In this document: in pieces, positions 1 to 6,337 of the stretch
How the letters are laid out: each line of letters begins with the position of its first letter
Numbering within the stretch: the stretch's first letter is position 1
Source of the DNA: Pseudomonadota bacterium
GTDB taxonomy: Bacteria > Pseudomonadota > Alphaproteobacteria > Rhodobacterales > Rhodobacteraceae
Length of the DNA stretch: 20,210 bases
Direction: 5' to 3'
NCBI GenBank assembly: GCA_027592105.1
Contig: JAQCLA010000016.1
Coordinates: forward strand, 1-20,210
Notes under the pieces: generated by a model
What the model saw: only the letters and a program-made list of their open reading frames with translations
The model's database searches: none
Told to the model about the DNA's origin: nothing
Program-made: the position numbers and the translations under genes

Positions 1-720
1 CTTTTCGACCTCAAGCGCCAGTTCCGGCCCGCCGGTTTTCACGATGCGCCCATCGGCCATGATATGCACCACATCGGGCGCGATATGGTCGAGCAAGCGC
101 TGGTAATGGGTGATGACCAAAAAGCCCCGTCCGCTGTCGCGCAGCGCGTTCACGCCATCGGCCACCAGTTTCATCGCATCAACATCAAGACCGGAATCGG
201 TCTCGTCCAAGATGCACATCTTGGGTTCCAGCATCGCCATCTGGAGGATTTCATTGCGCTTTTTCTCGCCACCCGAAAAGCCCACATTGACCGGACGCTT
301 CAGCATATCGGCGTCGATCTTCAGCGCCTTGGCTTTCTCGCGCACCAGCTTGAGGAAATCGCCTGCGCTGATCTCATCCTCGCCGCGGGTCTTGCGCTGC
401 GCGTTCAGCGCCGTGCGCAAAAAGGTCATGTTGCCCACGCCGGGAATTTCGACCGGGTATTGGAACGCCAAGAACAGCCCTGCCGCCGCACGCTCTTCAG
501 CCTCCATCGCCAAAAGGTCTTCACCTTCCAGCGTGGCCGAACCTTCGGTGACCTCGTAACCATCCCGGCCAGACAAGACATAAGACAAGGTCGACTTGCC
601 CGATCCGTTCGGCCCCATGATCGCATGCACGCGCCCTGCCTCGACGGTCAGGTCGACACCTTTGAGGATTTGCTTATCCTCGTCTTCCAGTTTCACGTGC
701 AGGTTCTTGATGGTCAGCAT
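1..720 (-). CDS. sufC: SufC, Fe-S cluster assembly ATPase (3' end outside window)
   Basis: ABC-type ATPase of the SufBCD scaffold, which powers Fe-S cluster assembly in the cytosol. Residues 1-240 are visible and run off the left edge; the family is about 250 residues long, so roughly ten C-terminal residues are missing. Walker A GPNGSGKST is at residues 36-44, the ABC signature FSGGEKKRNE at 148-157, Walker B with CILDETDSGLD at 169-179, and the switch histidine at 205 (ITHYQ). The sequence is characteristic of SufC rather than of transporter ATPases. I chose the ATG at 720 because the purine stretch AAGGA lies about 8 bases before it. The in-frame ATG at 729 abuts that stretch and would leave no spacing. 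It is the last visible gene of the suf operon, 53 bases after the methyltransferase gene; sufD and a second desulfurase would be expected beyond the edge. Confidence 0.96.
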   Translation of the reverse strand, partial: MLTIKNLHVKLEDEDKQILKGVDLTVEAGRVHAIMGPNGSGKSTLSYVLSGRDGYEVTEGSATLEGEDLLAMEAEERAAAGLFLAFQYPVEIPGVGNMTFLRTALNAQRKTRGEDEISAGDFLKLVREKAKALKIDADMLKRPVNVGFSGGEKKRNEILQMAMLEPKMCILDETDSGLDVDAMKLVADGVNALRDSGRGFLVITHYQRLLDHIAPDVVHIMADGRIVKTGGPELALEVEK

Positions 721-773
721 CAGGTTCATCCTTTTTCGTTCGTTCGCGGCGACTTGGTCACCGTCATGGTCTT

Positions 774-1724
774 TCAGGCCGCAGCACGCGTGGCCGATGA
801 TGGTTTCGCTTTGCGCCTTGTGGTTTTGGCCACTGGCTTGAGCAGAAAATTCTTGTTGGTGGCGTAGCGTTGGATGGTTTCGACAACCGTGTAGCCTGTC
901 TCGGCGCACCAAGCATCGAATGCTTCATAGTTTTGCTGATCGACCTCGACCAACATGCGCGGACGGCAGCGCGCGATGGTTTCCGCCAACCCGGACAGCG
1001 CATCCATTTCCATGCCTTCGACGTCGATCTTGATGAAATCGGGCTTTTCCGCGGCCAAGAGAGTATCGCCGGTGATTACGGCAATATCGCCCGCGCCATC
1101 CAGCATCTTGGCGGCGCCGAGGTTCTTGTGCCGGCTTTCCATGCCGAAACCTTCGGCAGCATGCGCGCCAAGACCCAGGCCAAGACCAATCTTAATGACG
1201 CGATCCTCAATCCCGTTCATCATGATATTGATCAACAAAAGCCGTAGCGCCAGCGGGTTCGGCTCAACCGGAATGACGCGTGCGGCCCCTAGGAACATCG
1301 CGGCATACAGCGTGTGATTACCGACATTGGCCCCAATATCGACAAAGGTCGCGCCGCGTTTGACATGCGCGCGCAGCATCGCCAGTTCTTCTGCTTCGTA
1401 GAAGCCGGCATTACGATGCGCGCGCTGGATCGGATCGGCCTCTTTGTCGGTCGCAAACAGCACCCGCTGTCCATCATGGCGGCCCGCGGTGATATCCACA
1501 TCGCGGAACCAAACAATGCCCGCATCCGACAGCGCCGCCAAGGCAGGGGCCGTGTTAAAATGGCGCAGCTTGATCTGGTCGGATCGTTTCTCTTCCATGC
1601 TGGATACTTTCCTGCCCTCGTTAAACATACCGCGCATCCGCGTCATACCACGCCACAGCGGCCACACGGGCGCGCAGCGCCCGCCGCTAGCGGCCACAGG
1701 CATGGGATGCGAAAAGCCGCTCAT
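774..1724 (-). CDS. FkbM-family SAM-dependent methyltransferase in the suf operon
   Basis: A 316-residue protein with the FkbM methyltransferase fold. SAM-binding motif I (FVDIGANVGNH) is at residues 127-137, the acidic end of strand 2 (PVEPN) at 152-156, and the family motif DFIKIDVEGME at 229-239. FkbM enzymes usually O-methylate sugars or small molecules; the substrate here cannot be read from sequence. The tail (about 300-316) is rich in Lys, Arg, Ala and Ser and looks disordered. The ATG at 1724 sits one base after the stop of the upstream 71-residue gene, with GGAAG just before that stop, so the two genes look translationally coupled. An internal ATG at 1598, before the clearly conserved part, is an alternative start giving 274 residues. 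It lies between sufB and sufC on the same strand. A role in Fe-S metabolism is only suggested by position. Family call firm, start less so. Confidence 0.86.
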   Translation of the reverse strand: MSGFSHPMPVAASGGRCAPVWPLWRGMTRMRGMFNEGRKVSSMEEKRSDQIKLRHFNTAPALAALSDAGIVWFRDVDITAGRHDGQRVLFATDKEADPIQRAHRNAGFYEAEELAMLRAHVKRGATFVDIGANVGNHTLYAAMFLGAARVIPVEPNPLALRLLLINIMMNGIEDRVIKIGLGLGLGAHAAEGFGMESRHKNLGAAKMLDGAGDIAVITGDTLLAAEKPDFIKIDVEGMEMDALSGLAETIARCRPRMLVEVDQQNYEAFDAWCAETGYTVVETIQRYATNKNFLLKPVAKTTRRKAKPSSATRAAA

Positions 1725-1725
1725 C

Positions 1726-1941
1726 TTACTTCCGCATGATCAGCTTGGCCGAAACATGGCTGATGATCGTCGCCGTTACCGCGGCAAAGGCCGCCAGCCC
1801 CGGTCCACCCGGCTGCCAGACCGGATAGGTCAGCCCCATCATGAACACCACGCCGATCGACACCAAAAGCGCGTAGCGTGCGCGCGGTTCGCCCGCGGTC
1901 AGCCAAAATTTCATATTCATACGCGGACCCCGCTTTGACAT
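1726..1941 (-). CDS. Small two-helix membrane protein, function unknown
   Basis: A 71-residue protein I do not recognise. It has a basic, polar N-terminus (residues 1-22), a hydrophobic stretch at about 23-41, a Pro/Gly turn (QPGGPG), and a second hydrophobic stretch at about 48-68 ending in a basic tail. This predicts a helical hairpin in the inner membrane with both ends in the cytosol. It starts 29 bases after the sufB stop and ends one base before the methyltransferase start codon, so it is embedded in the suf operon. The ribosome site is weak. ATGs at 1941, 1920 and 1914 are all possible, and 1941 is the longest. It is supported as a gene by coherent membrane topology and its tight fit between neighbours, not by a known family. 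Confidence 0.7.
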   Translation of the reverse strand: MSKRGPRMNMKFWLTAGEPRARYALLVSIGVVFMMGLTYPVWQPGGPGLAAFAAVTATIISHVSAKLIMRK

Positions 1942-1953
1942 GCGACCATCGGT

Positions 1954-1967
1954 GGTGTGTTCACACC
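1954..1967 (-). repeat. Short inverted repeat between sufB and the membrane-protein gene
   Basis: GGTGTG and CACACC are separated by two bases, giving a small stem-loop in the 29-base gap just after the sufB stop. It lies shortly before the next start codon and has no U-tract, so it is more likely an RNA stability or translation element than a terminator. It is short enough to be chance. Confidence 0.35.
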
Positions 1968-1970
1968 GCC

Positions 1971-3491
1971 CTAGCCGACGCTTCCTTCAAGGCTAATGGC
2001 AACAAGTTGTTGGGCTTCCATCGCGAATTCCATCGGCAGCGCCTGTAGAACTTCGCGGGCAAACCCGTTCACGATCAAGGCCACGGCTTCTTCCTCGCCC
2101 ATGCCACGCGAACGGCAATAAAACATTTGGTCGTCATCCACCTTGGATGTCGTGGCCTCATGTTCCACCCGGCTCGAGTTATTCTTGACCTCGATATAGG
2201 GCACGGTATGCGCGCCACATTTATCGCCGATCAACAGGCTGTCGCATTGGGTATAGTTGCGGCTGTCCTTGGCCTTGGGGTGCATCGACACCAACCCGCG
2301 ATAGGTGTTTTGTGCGCGGCCTGCGCTAATCCCCTTGGAGACGATCCGCGATTTGGTCCGCTTGCCCAAATGCACCATCTTGGTGCCGGTATCTGCCTGC
2401 TGCGCGTTATTGGCGATGGCGATGGAATAGAACTCACCCTGTGAATCGTCGCCCCGCAAGATGCAGGAGGGGTATTTCCACGTTATGGCCGAGCCTGTCT
2501 CGACCTGTGTCCACATCACCTTGGACCGATCACCCCGGCAATCGGCACGCTTGGTAACGAAGTTGTAAATCCCACCCCGCCCTTCGGCGTCGCCGGGATA
2601 CCAGTTCTGCACCGTGGAATATTTGATCTCGGCATCATCGAGCAAGACAAGCTCAACCACCGCGGCATGCAGCTGATGCGTGTCGCGCTTGGGCGCGGTG
2701 CAGCCCTCAAGGTAGCTCACGTAGCTGCCCTTGTCGGCGATGATCAACGTGCGCTCGAACTGGCCGGTGTTCTCAGCATTGATCCGGAAATAGGTCGACA
2801 GTTCCATCGGGCAGCGCACACCCGGCGGGATGTAGACAAAGGAGCCGTCCGAGAAGACCGCCGAATTGAGCGTCGCGAAATAGTTGTCGGTGATCGGCAC
2901 GACCGACCCGAGGTACTTCTTGACCAGTTCGGGATGTTCGCGGATCGCCTCGGAGATCGAGCAAAAGATCACGCCTGCCTTTTTCAGTTCGGCCTGAAAG
3001 GTCGTGCCGACGCTGACGGAGTCGAAAACCGCATCGACGGCAACCTTGCGCCTCTCGGTGGGCATATCCTCGGCCCCCTCGACACCGGCAAGGATCATCT
3101 GCTCTTTCAGCGGGATGCCCAACTTCTTGTATGTCGCCAATAGCTTGGGGTCGACATCATCAAGGCTTTTGGGCTTTTCCGCCATGCTTTTGGGGCGGGC
3201 ATAGTAATACTGATCTTGATAATCGATCGCGGGGTAGTTCAGCATCGCCCATTCAGGTTCTGCCATCTGCTTCCAGCGTTTGAACGCCTGCAGGCGCCAA
3301 TCGGTCATCCATTCCGGCTCTTCGTTCTTTTCCGAAATGAGCCGCACGATGTCTTCGTTCACGCCCTTGGGGGCGTAATCCATCTCGATATCGGTGGACC
3401 ACCCGTATTTATAGGTGCCGCTCATCGCCTGCACGGTTTCCACGGTCTCGCGGTCAACGCCGTCGCGGACTTCTGTATCGAGTGCGGCCAT
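1971..3491 (-). CDS. sufB: SufB, Fe-S cluster scaffold subunit
   Basis: SufB is the scaffold core of the SufBCD complex on which nascent Fe-S clusters are built from sulfur delivered by a cysteine desulfurase. The 506-residue length is normal for the alphaproteobacterial family. The conserved C-terminal beta-helix segment is intact: Cys416 in the NYTQCDS motif and His444/Glu445 in the EHEATTS motif match residues implicated in cluster assembly in E. coli SufB (Cys405, Glu434). The start is set by the GGAGGA at 3498-3503. The ATG at 3497 touches it, whereas the ATG at 3491 (reading MAALDT) has six bases of spacing and matches the usual start. It is third in the operon, behind iscR and the desulfurase, with a 103-base structured gap upstream. 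Confidence 0.97.
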   Translation of the reverse strand: MAALDTEVRDGVDRETVETVQAMSGTYKYGWSTDIEMDYAPKGVNEDIVRLISEKNEEPEWMTDWRLQAFKRWKQMAEPEWAMLNYPAIDYQDQYYYARPKSMAEKPKSLDDVDPKLLATYKKLGIPLKEQMILAGVEGAEDMPTERRKVAVDAVFDSVSVGTTFQAELKKAGVIFCSISEAIREHPELVKKYLGSVVPITDNYFATLNSAVFSDGSFVYIPPGVRCPMELSTYFRINAENTGQFERTLIIADKGSYVSYLEGCTAPKRDTHQLHAAVVELVLLDDAEIKYSTVQNWYPGDAEGRGGIYNFVTKRADCRGDRSKVMWTQVETGSAITWKYPSCILRGDDSQGEFYSIAIANNAQQADTGTKMVHLGKRTKSRIVSKGISAGRAQNTYRGLVSMHPKAKDSRNYTQCDSLLIGDKCGAHTVPYIEVKNNSSRVEHEATTSKVDDDQMFYCRSRGMGEEEAVALIVNGFAREVLQALPMEFAMEAQQLVAISLEGSVG

Positions 3492-3508
3492 GGTCATTCC
3501 TCCGTCGC

Positions 3509-3524
3509 GCCGGCCTTGGCCGGC
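3509..3524 (-). repeat. GC-rich hairpin just upstream of the sufB ribosome site
   Basis: Perfect 7-base arms GCCGGCC and GGCCGGC are separated by two bases. In the minus-strand transcript the stem ends five bases before the GGAGGA of sufB. No U-run follows, so it does not look like a terminator. Its position suits an effect on ribosome access or a 5' stabilising stem after processing. The arms are certain; the function is inferred. Confidence 0.5.
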
Positions 3525-3563
3525 ATATCCAAGGGGCGAAAACGCTGCCCCAATCTGTTCTCC

Positions 3564-3583
3564 GCCCCGTTGCGCAATGGGGC
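3564..3583 (-). repeat. 20-base near-perfect dyad after the desulfurase gene
   Basis: GCCCC and GGGGC flank a centre containing the self-complementary TTGCGCAA; the whole 20 bases are symmetric except one pair. It begins about a dozen bases beyond the desulfurase stop. It could be a protein-binding dyad or the 3'-protecting stem of the upstream iscR-desulfurase message. No poly-U tail follows. Confidence 0.4.
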
Positions 3584-3594
3584 TTGATCCGTTT

Positions 3595-4638
3595 TCAGCG
3601 CGCGCGATCGGCGGCGCGTTTGCGCGCGGCCAACCACAGATCGGCAAAAGCCGACACTTCGGCCTCGGTCGTCTGGGGGCCGAGCGAGACCCGCAAACCA
3701 GCCGCCGCAAGCCCCGCGTCATAGCCCATGGCGCGCAACACGCCACTGGCCTTGACCTTGCCAGAGGAGCAAGCAGAACCAGCCGAAACAGCCACCCCCG
3801 CCAGATCCATCTGCATCACCTGCGTCTCGCCCCGCCAACCGGGCGTCAGCAAGAAACTCGTGTTCGGCAGACGCGCAACGCCTTTCCCGACTAAAATAGT
3901 CGATGGCGCGCGATCTTCCAGAGTCTTTTCTAGAATATTTCTAAGTTGCGCAACCCTTTCCCAAACGCCATCGGCCAGATCTTGTGTTGCAGCAACCGCC
4001 GCCGCCCCAAATCCCGCAATGCCGATGACATTCTCGGTGCCTGCGCGCCAGCCCATCTCTTGCCCGCCGCCCCTGATCTGCGCGGCGAGATCCAAGCCGC
4101 GCTTGATGACCAGCGCGCCGATGCCCTTTGGCCCGCCGATTTTATGGGCCGAGACGAAAACCATCTCGACGCCTGACCAATCAAAACCCAAAGGCAGCTT
4201 GCCGAACCCTTGTGTCCAATCGCTGACCGCAAGACCGCTTGGCAAATCCTGCACGATCCCCGTCTCGGAATTGGCCAGCTGCAGGGTCGCGGCCTGCGGC
4301 GCGGCAATGGCGACAAGGCCCGATTGATCCACCACCAGATCTTCGCGCGTCCATGCGCGCACCGCGTCATGCTCGATCGCGGCGCCATGCAGATCACGCC
4401 CGGCCAAGGCCAGTGCTGCCGCCTCGGTCGCGCCTGAGACAAAGATGATATCGGCCCCATGCGCGCCCAAGGCCACGGCCAATTGGCTGCGAGCCTGCTC
4501 GACAATCGCCTTGGCCGCGCGCCCCTCACCATGGACAGAGGAGGGATTGCCCACCACATCCATCGCCGCAATCATCGCTGCGCGTGCCTCATCCCGCAAA
4601 GGCGTGGTCGCATTATGATCGAGATAGATCCGTGCCAT
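3595..4638 (-). CDS. Cysteine desulfurase, IscS/NifS-like class V aminotransferase
   Basis: PLP enzyme that removes sulfur from cysteine (giving alanine) and passes it as an enzyme persulfide to Fe-S scaffolds. The N-terminal YLDHNATTP motif (residues 5-13) is typical of the NifS/IscS group. His90 (IEHDAV) stacks on PLP in the family, Asp140 and Gln143 contact the cofactor, Lys166 (SAHK) forms the Schiff base, and Cys290 (GSACSSG) is the sulfur-carrying cysteine. At 347 residues it is shorter than E. coli IscS (404), the difference being spread over several loops and the C-terminus. I chose the ATG at 4638; a GTG at 4641 directly precedes it but sits too close to the AGGGG ribosome site. In Rhodobacterales a second, SufS-type desulfurase usually follows sufD, so I leave the symbol empty. 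It is second in the operon after iscR. Confidence 0.93.
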   Translation of the reverse strand: MARIYLDHNATTPLRDEARAAMIAAMDVVGNPSSVHGEGRAAKAIVEQARSQLAVALGAHGADIIFVSGATEAAALALAGRDLHGAAIEHDAVRAWTREDLVVDQSGLVAIAAPQAATLQLANSETGIVQDLPSGLAVSDWTQGFGKLPLGFDWSGVEMVFVSAHKIGGPKGIGALVIKRGLDLAAQIRGGGQEMGWRAGTENVIGIAGFGAAAVAATQDLADGVWERVAQLRNILEKTLEDRAPSTILVGKGVARLPNTSFLLTPGWRGETQVMQMDLAGVAVSAGSACSSGKVKASGVLRAMGYDAGLAAAGLRVSLGPQTTEAEVSAFADLWLAARKRAADRAR

Positions 4639-4686
4639 CACGCCCCTGCTTCATCTTTCCAAAAATACGCCAGCGCCCTTAGTCCC

Positions 4687-4701
4687 CGCGCGATCAGCGC
4701 G
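4687..4701 (-). repeat. GC hairpin in the iscR-desulfurase gap
   Basis: CGCGC and GCGCG arms are separated by five bases, in the 105-base gap between iscR and the desulfurase gene. It is one of two stem-loops in this gap. Together they could cause partial termination or differential decay after iscR. The arms are short and GC-rich, so chance is possible. Confidence 0.35.
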
Positions 4702-4717
4702 CCAAAGGGCATGCTTT

Positions 4718-4737
4718 GATTTTTCGTGCGAAAAATC
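4718..4737 (-). terminator. AT-rich hairpin directly after iscR, possible attenuator
   Basis: Perfect 9-base arms GATTTTTCG and CGAAAAATC are separated by two bases, starting six bases after the iscR stop. The stem is AU-rich and no U-run follows it on the minus strand, so it is not a classical intrinsic terminator. A leaky attenuator, a processing site, or a 3'-end protecting iscR mRNA all fit. In E. coli iscR and iscSUA are also separated post-transcriptionally, which is an analogy only. Confidence 0.45.
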
Positions 4738-4743
4738 GCGACC

Positions 4744-5205
4744 TCACCCTTCGTCCACCACTTCGAAAAGCGTCGGCACCGCCGGGCAAGGGGTCAGCTC
4801 GTTTTGCACCACATCCGACAAGCGCGTTTGGTGCAAAAACACATAGACATGGGCCGACATGCTTTCCCAAAGCCGATTGGTCATGGATTGCGCACGACTT
4901 CCCGAGACCGCACCCGTCGCCCCCGCGCCCATATGCAAGGCGCTGACGGTTTCATCGACGGCGGCGAAAATCTCGACCACCCGGATCTCGGCGGCGGGGC
5001 GGCCCAGCTTGTAACCGCCACCCGGGCCTCGCACCGACTCGACCAAGCCGCCACGCCTGAGCTTGACGAATAATTGCTCCAGATACGGCAAAGAAATATC
5101 CTGTCTGCGCGACAGCTCGGCCAAGGTCATCAACCCTTCGCCTTGCATCATCGCAAGATCGGCCATCGCGACCATGGCGTAACGGCCCTTGGTGCTGAGC
5201 TTCAT
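4744..5205 (-). CDS. iscR: IscR-like Rrf2-family regulator of Fe-S genes
   Basis: A 153-residue Rrf2-family winged-helix repressor. The N-terminus (MKLSTKGRYAM), the recognition-helix region (ISLPYLEQLFVKL, residues 38-50) and the wing RGPGGGYKLGR (59-69) all match IscR, and the gene heads the suf operon. The loop that carries three [2Fe-2S] cysteines in E. coli IscR (residues 92-104) reads ALHMGAGATGAVSG here and contains none. The only cysteine in the protein is Cys140 near the C-terminus. The IscR of Rhodobacter sphaeroides is likewise described as an unusual Fe-S protein with a single cysteine, so this is probably a functional lineage variant that senses iron or Fe-S status differently. 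The start at 5205 has GGGAG and GGGG purines upstream. Expected to control its own operon through sites in 5206-5372. Confidence 0.92.
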   Translation of the reverse strand: MKLSTKGRYAMVAMADLAMMQGEGLMTLAELSRRQDISLPYLEQLFVKLRRGGLVESVRGPGGGYKLGRPAAEIRVVEIFAAVDETVSALHMGAGATGAVSGSRAQSMTNRLWESMSAHVYVFLHQTRLSDVVQNELTPCPAVPTLFEVVDEG

Positions 5206-5231
5206 TGCACCCCATCTCCCTTGCAAAGATT

Positions 5232-5244
5232 GACCTTTACGGTC
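5232..5244. promoter_or_regulatory. Dyad overlapping possible divergent promoters (candidate IscR operator)
   Basis: GACC and GGTC are separated by five bases. On the minus strand it overlaps a possible iscR promoter: TTGCAG (5256-5261), a 16-base spacer, then TAAAGG (5234-5239). On the plus strand it overlaps TTGACC (5230-5235), which has TAACTG (5253-5258) after a 17-base spacer. An operator here could control both directions. Promoter elements are weak matches; treat as a hypothesis. Confidence 0.33.
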
Positions 5245-5262
5245 TGCGCGCTTAACTGCAAA

Positions 5263-5275
5263 GCAACCCGGTTGC
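5263..5275. promoter_or_regulatory. Second dyad in the iscR/hydrolase control region
   Basis: GCAAC and GTTGC are separated by three bases, making a perfect 13-base dyad 58 bases upstream of iscR, just upstream of its possible -35 element. The symmetry suggests a binding site for a dimeric regulator such as IscR, but I cannot match it to a specific consensus. Confidence 0.33.
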
Positions 5276-5296
5276 GGCAAAGCGCACCCGGCACGA

Positions 5297-5313
5297 TTTG
5301 GAATGGTTCTAGG
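5297..5313. promoter_or_regulatory. ICE-type Irr box upstream of iscR
   Basis: The 17 bases TTTGGAATGGTTCTAGG agree at 15 of 17 positions with the iron control element consensus TTTRGAAYNRTTCYAAA as I recall it for Irr, the haem-responsive Fur-family regulator of alphaproteobacteria. It lies 92-108 bases upstream of the iscR start and 60-76 bases upstream of the divergent hydrolase start. Irr control of suf operons is established in rhizobia, so the context fits. Position far upstream of iscR suggests activation or regulation of the divergent gene rather than simple promoter blocking. Confidence 0.55.
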
Positions 5314-5359
5314 CAGCGGCCCGCGACGCGTCAAGCATGGCCACAGCCCAAGCCACGGC

Positions 5360-5366
5360 AAGGAGA
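5360..5366 (+). promoter_or_regulatory. Shine-Dalgarno site that fixes a TTG start
   Basis: AAGGAGA is followed by six bases and then TTG at 5373. The upstream in-frame ATG at 5337 has no purine-rich stretch before it. This decides the hydrolase start and implies initiation at a rare TTG codon. Confidence 0.75.
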
Positions 5367-5372
5367 GACACG

Positions 5373-6026
5373 TTGCCCGAGGTGATTTTCGCCGGCCCCG
5401 AGGGCCGGCTCGAAGGCCGCTACCACCCGCAAAAGGCCAAGGACGCGCCCATCGCTATCGTTTTGCACCCGCATCCGCAATTCGGTGGGACGATGAACAA
5501 CCGCGTCGTCTACAACCTGCATTATGCCTTTCATAAGATGGGCTTTACCGTGCTGCGGTTCAATTTTCGCGGCGTCGGGCGCAGCCAGGGTGAGTATGAC
5601 CAAGGCATCGGCGAGTTGAGCGATGCCGCCTCGGCGCTGGATTACCTACAGGCGATGAACCCTAATGCCAAGCATTGCTGGGTTGCGGGATTCTCCTTCG
5701 GCGCATGGATCGGGATGCAGCTTTTGATGCGCAGACCGGAAATCACAGGCTTCATCTCGGTGGCACCGCCCGCGAATATGTATGATTTCTCGTTTCTTGC
5801 GCCCTGCCCTGCCTCTGGGCTGGTGATCAATGGCACCGCCGACCGCGTGGCCAAGCCGCAAGACACGCGGATTCTGGTCGACAAGCTGCATGAGCAAAAA
5901 GGCATCACCATCACCCATGAAGAGATGGAAGGTGCGGGCCATTTCTTCGAAGATCCGCATATGGATCCGATGATCGAAAGCGTGCAAACCTATGTGCGTC
6001 GCCGCCTGACGGAAAACACCCGCTGA
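5373..6026 (+). CDS. Alpha/beta hydrolase (COG2945-like)
   Basis: A 217-residue cytosolic alpha/beta hydrolase resembling the small dienelactone-hydrolase-like group. The likely catalytic triad is visible: Ser108 in the elbow GFSFG (106-110), Asp157 (GTADRV) and His190 (GAGHFF). The motifs HPHPQFGGTMNN (32-43) and RFNFRGVGRSQG (62-73) are typical, the latter around the oxyanion/arginine strand. There is no signal peptide. The start is a TTG with a strong ribosome site; starting there gives the usual MPEVIF N-terminus, while the ATG at 5337 would add 12 residues without a ribosome site. The gene is divergent from iscR and shares its 167-base control region, so iron-linked expression is possible. 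It is followed nine bases later by a small gene, likely in the same operon. Substrate unknown. Confidence 0.9.
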   Translation: MPEVIFAGPEGRLEGRYHPQKAKDAPIAIVLHPHPQFGGTMNNRVVYNLHYAFHKMGFTVLRFNFRGVGRSQGEYDQGIGELSDAASALDYLQAMNPNAKHCWVAGFSFGAWIGMQLLMRRPEITGFISVAPPANMYDFSFLAPCPASGLVINGTADRVAKPQDTRILVDKLHEQKGITITHEEMEGAGHFFEDPHMDPMIESVQTYVRRRLTENTR

Positions 6027-6035
6027 GGGACGAAG

Positions 6036-6266
6036 ATGAGCCGCATCGCCGAGGAGCTTGCCGATCAACTTGCCCGTGACACGATTGCGGCAGCAGAGAA
6101 GCTCGGCGATGACAGGCTGGTCGAACAAATCGCGACAGCCATTGGCGCGTCATCGCCCACGACAGAAGAGCTGTTCCGCACCCTTGTGCGCGTCCGCATC
6201 GCCGAGGCGCGCGCGCGCAAGTTACTGGAACAAAAAATCGCCGCCGCCAGCGCGCCGCCCGGCTGA
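6036..6266 (+). CDS. Small helical protein, function unknown
   Basis: A 76-residue protein, almost entirely predicted helical, with alternating charged and Ala/Leu residues (for example ARDTIAAAEKLGDDRLVEQI) and a Pro/Gly end. There are no membrane segments, cysteines or catalytic motifs. It starts nine bases after the hydrolase stop with a good ribosome site (GAGGGACGAAG just before the ATG), so it is very likely co-transcribed with the hydrolase. I do not recognise the family. It could be a small partner or regulator of the hydrolase, but that is inference from position only. Confidence 0.78.
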   Translation: MSRIAEELADQLARDTIAAAEKLGDDRLVEQIATAIGASSPTTEELFRTLVRVRIAEARARKLLEQKIAAASAPPG

Positions 6267-6337
6267 GCCAGCGCAGCTGAAAACGAATTATCAATCATTC
6301 ACCGCAATGCTGCAGCGTCTAATGTCATGGCGGTGCT

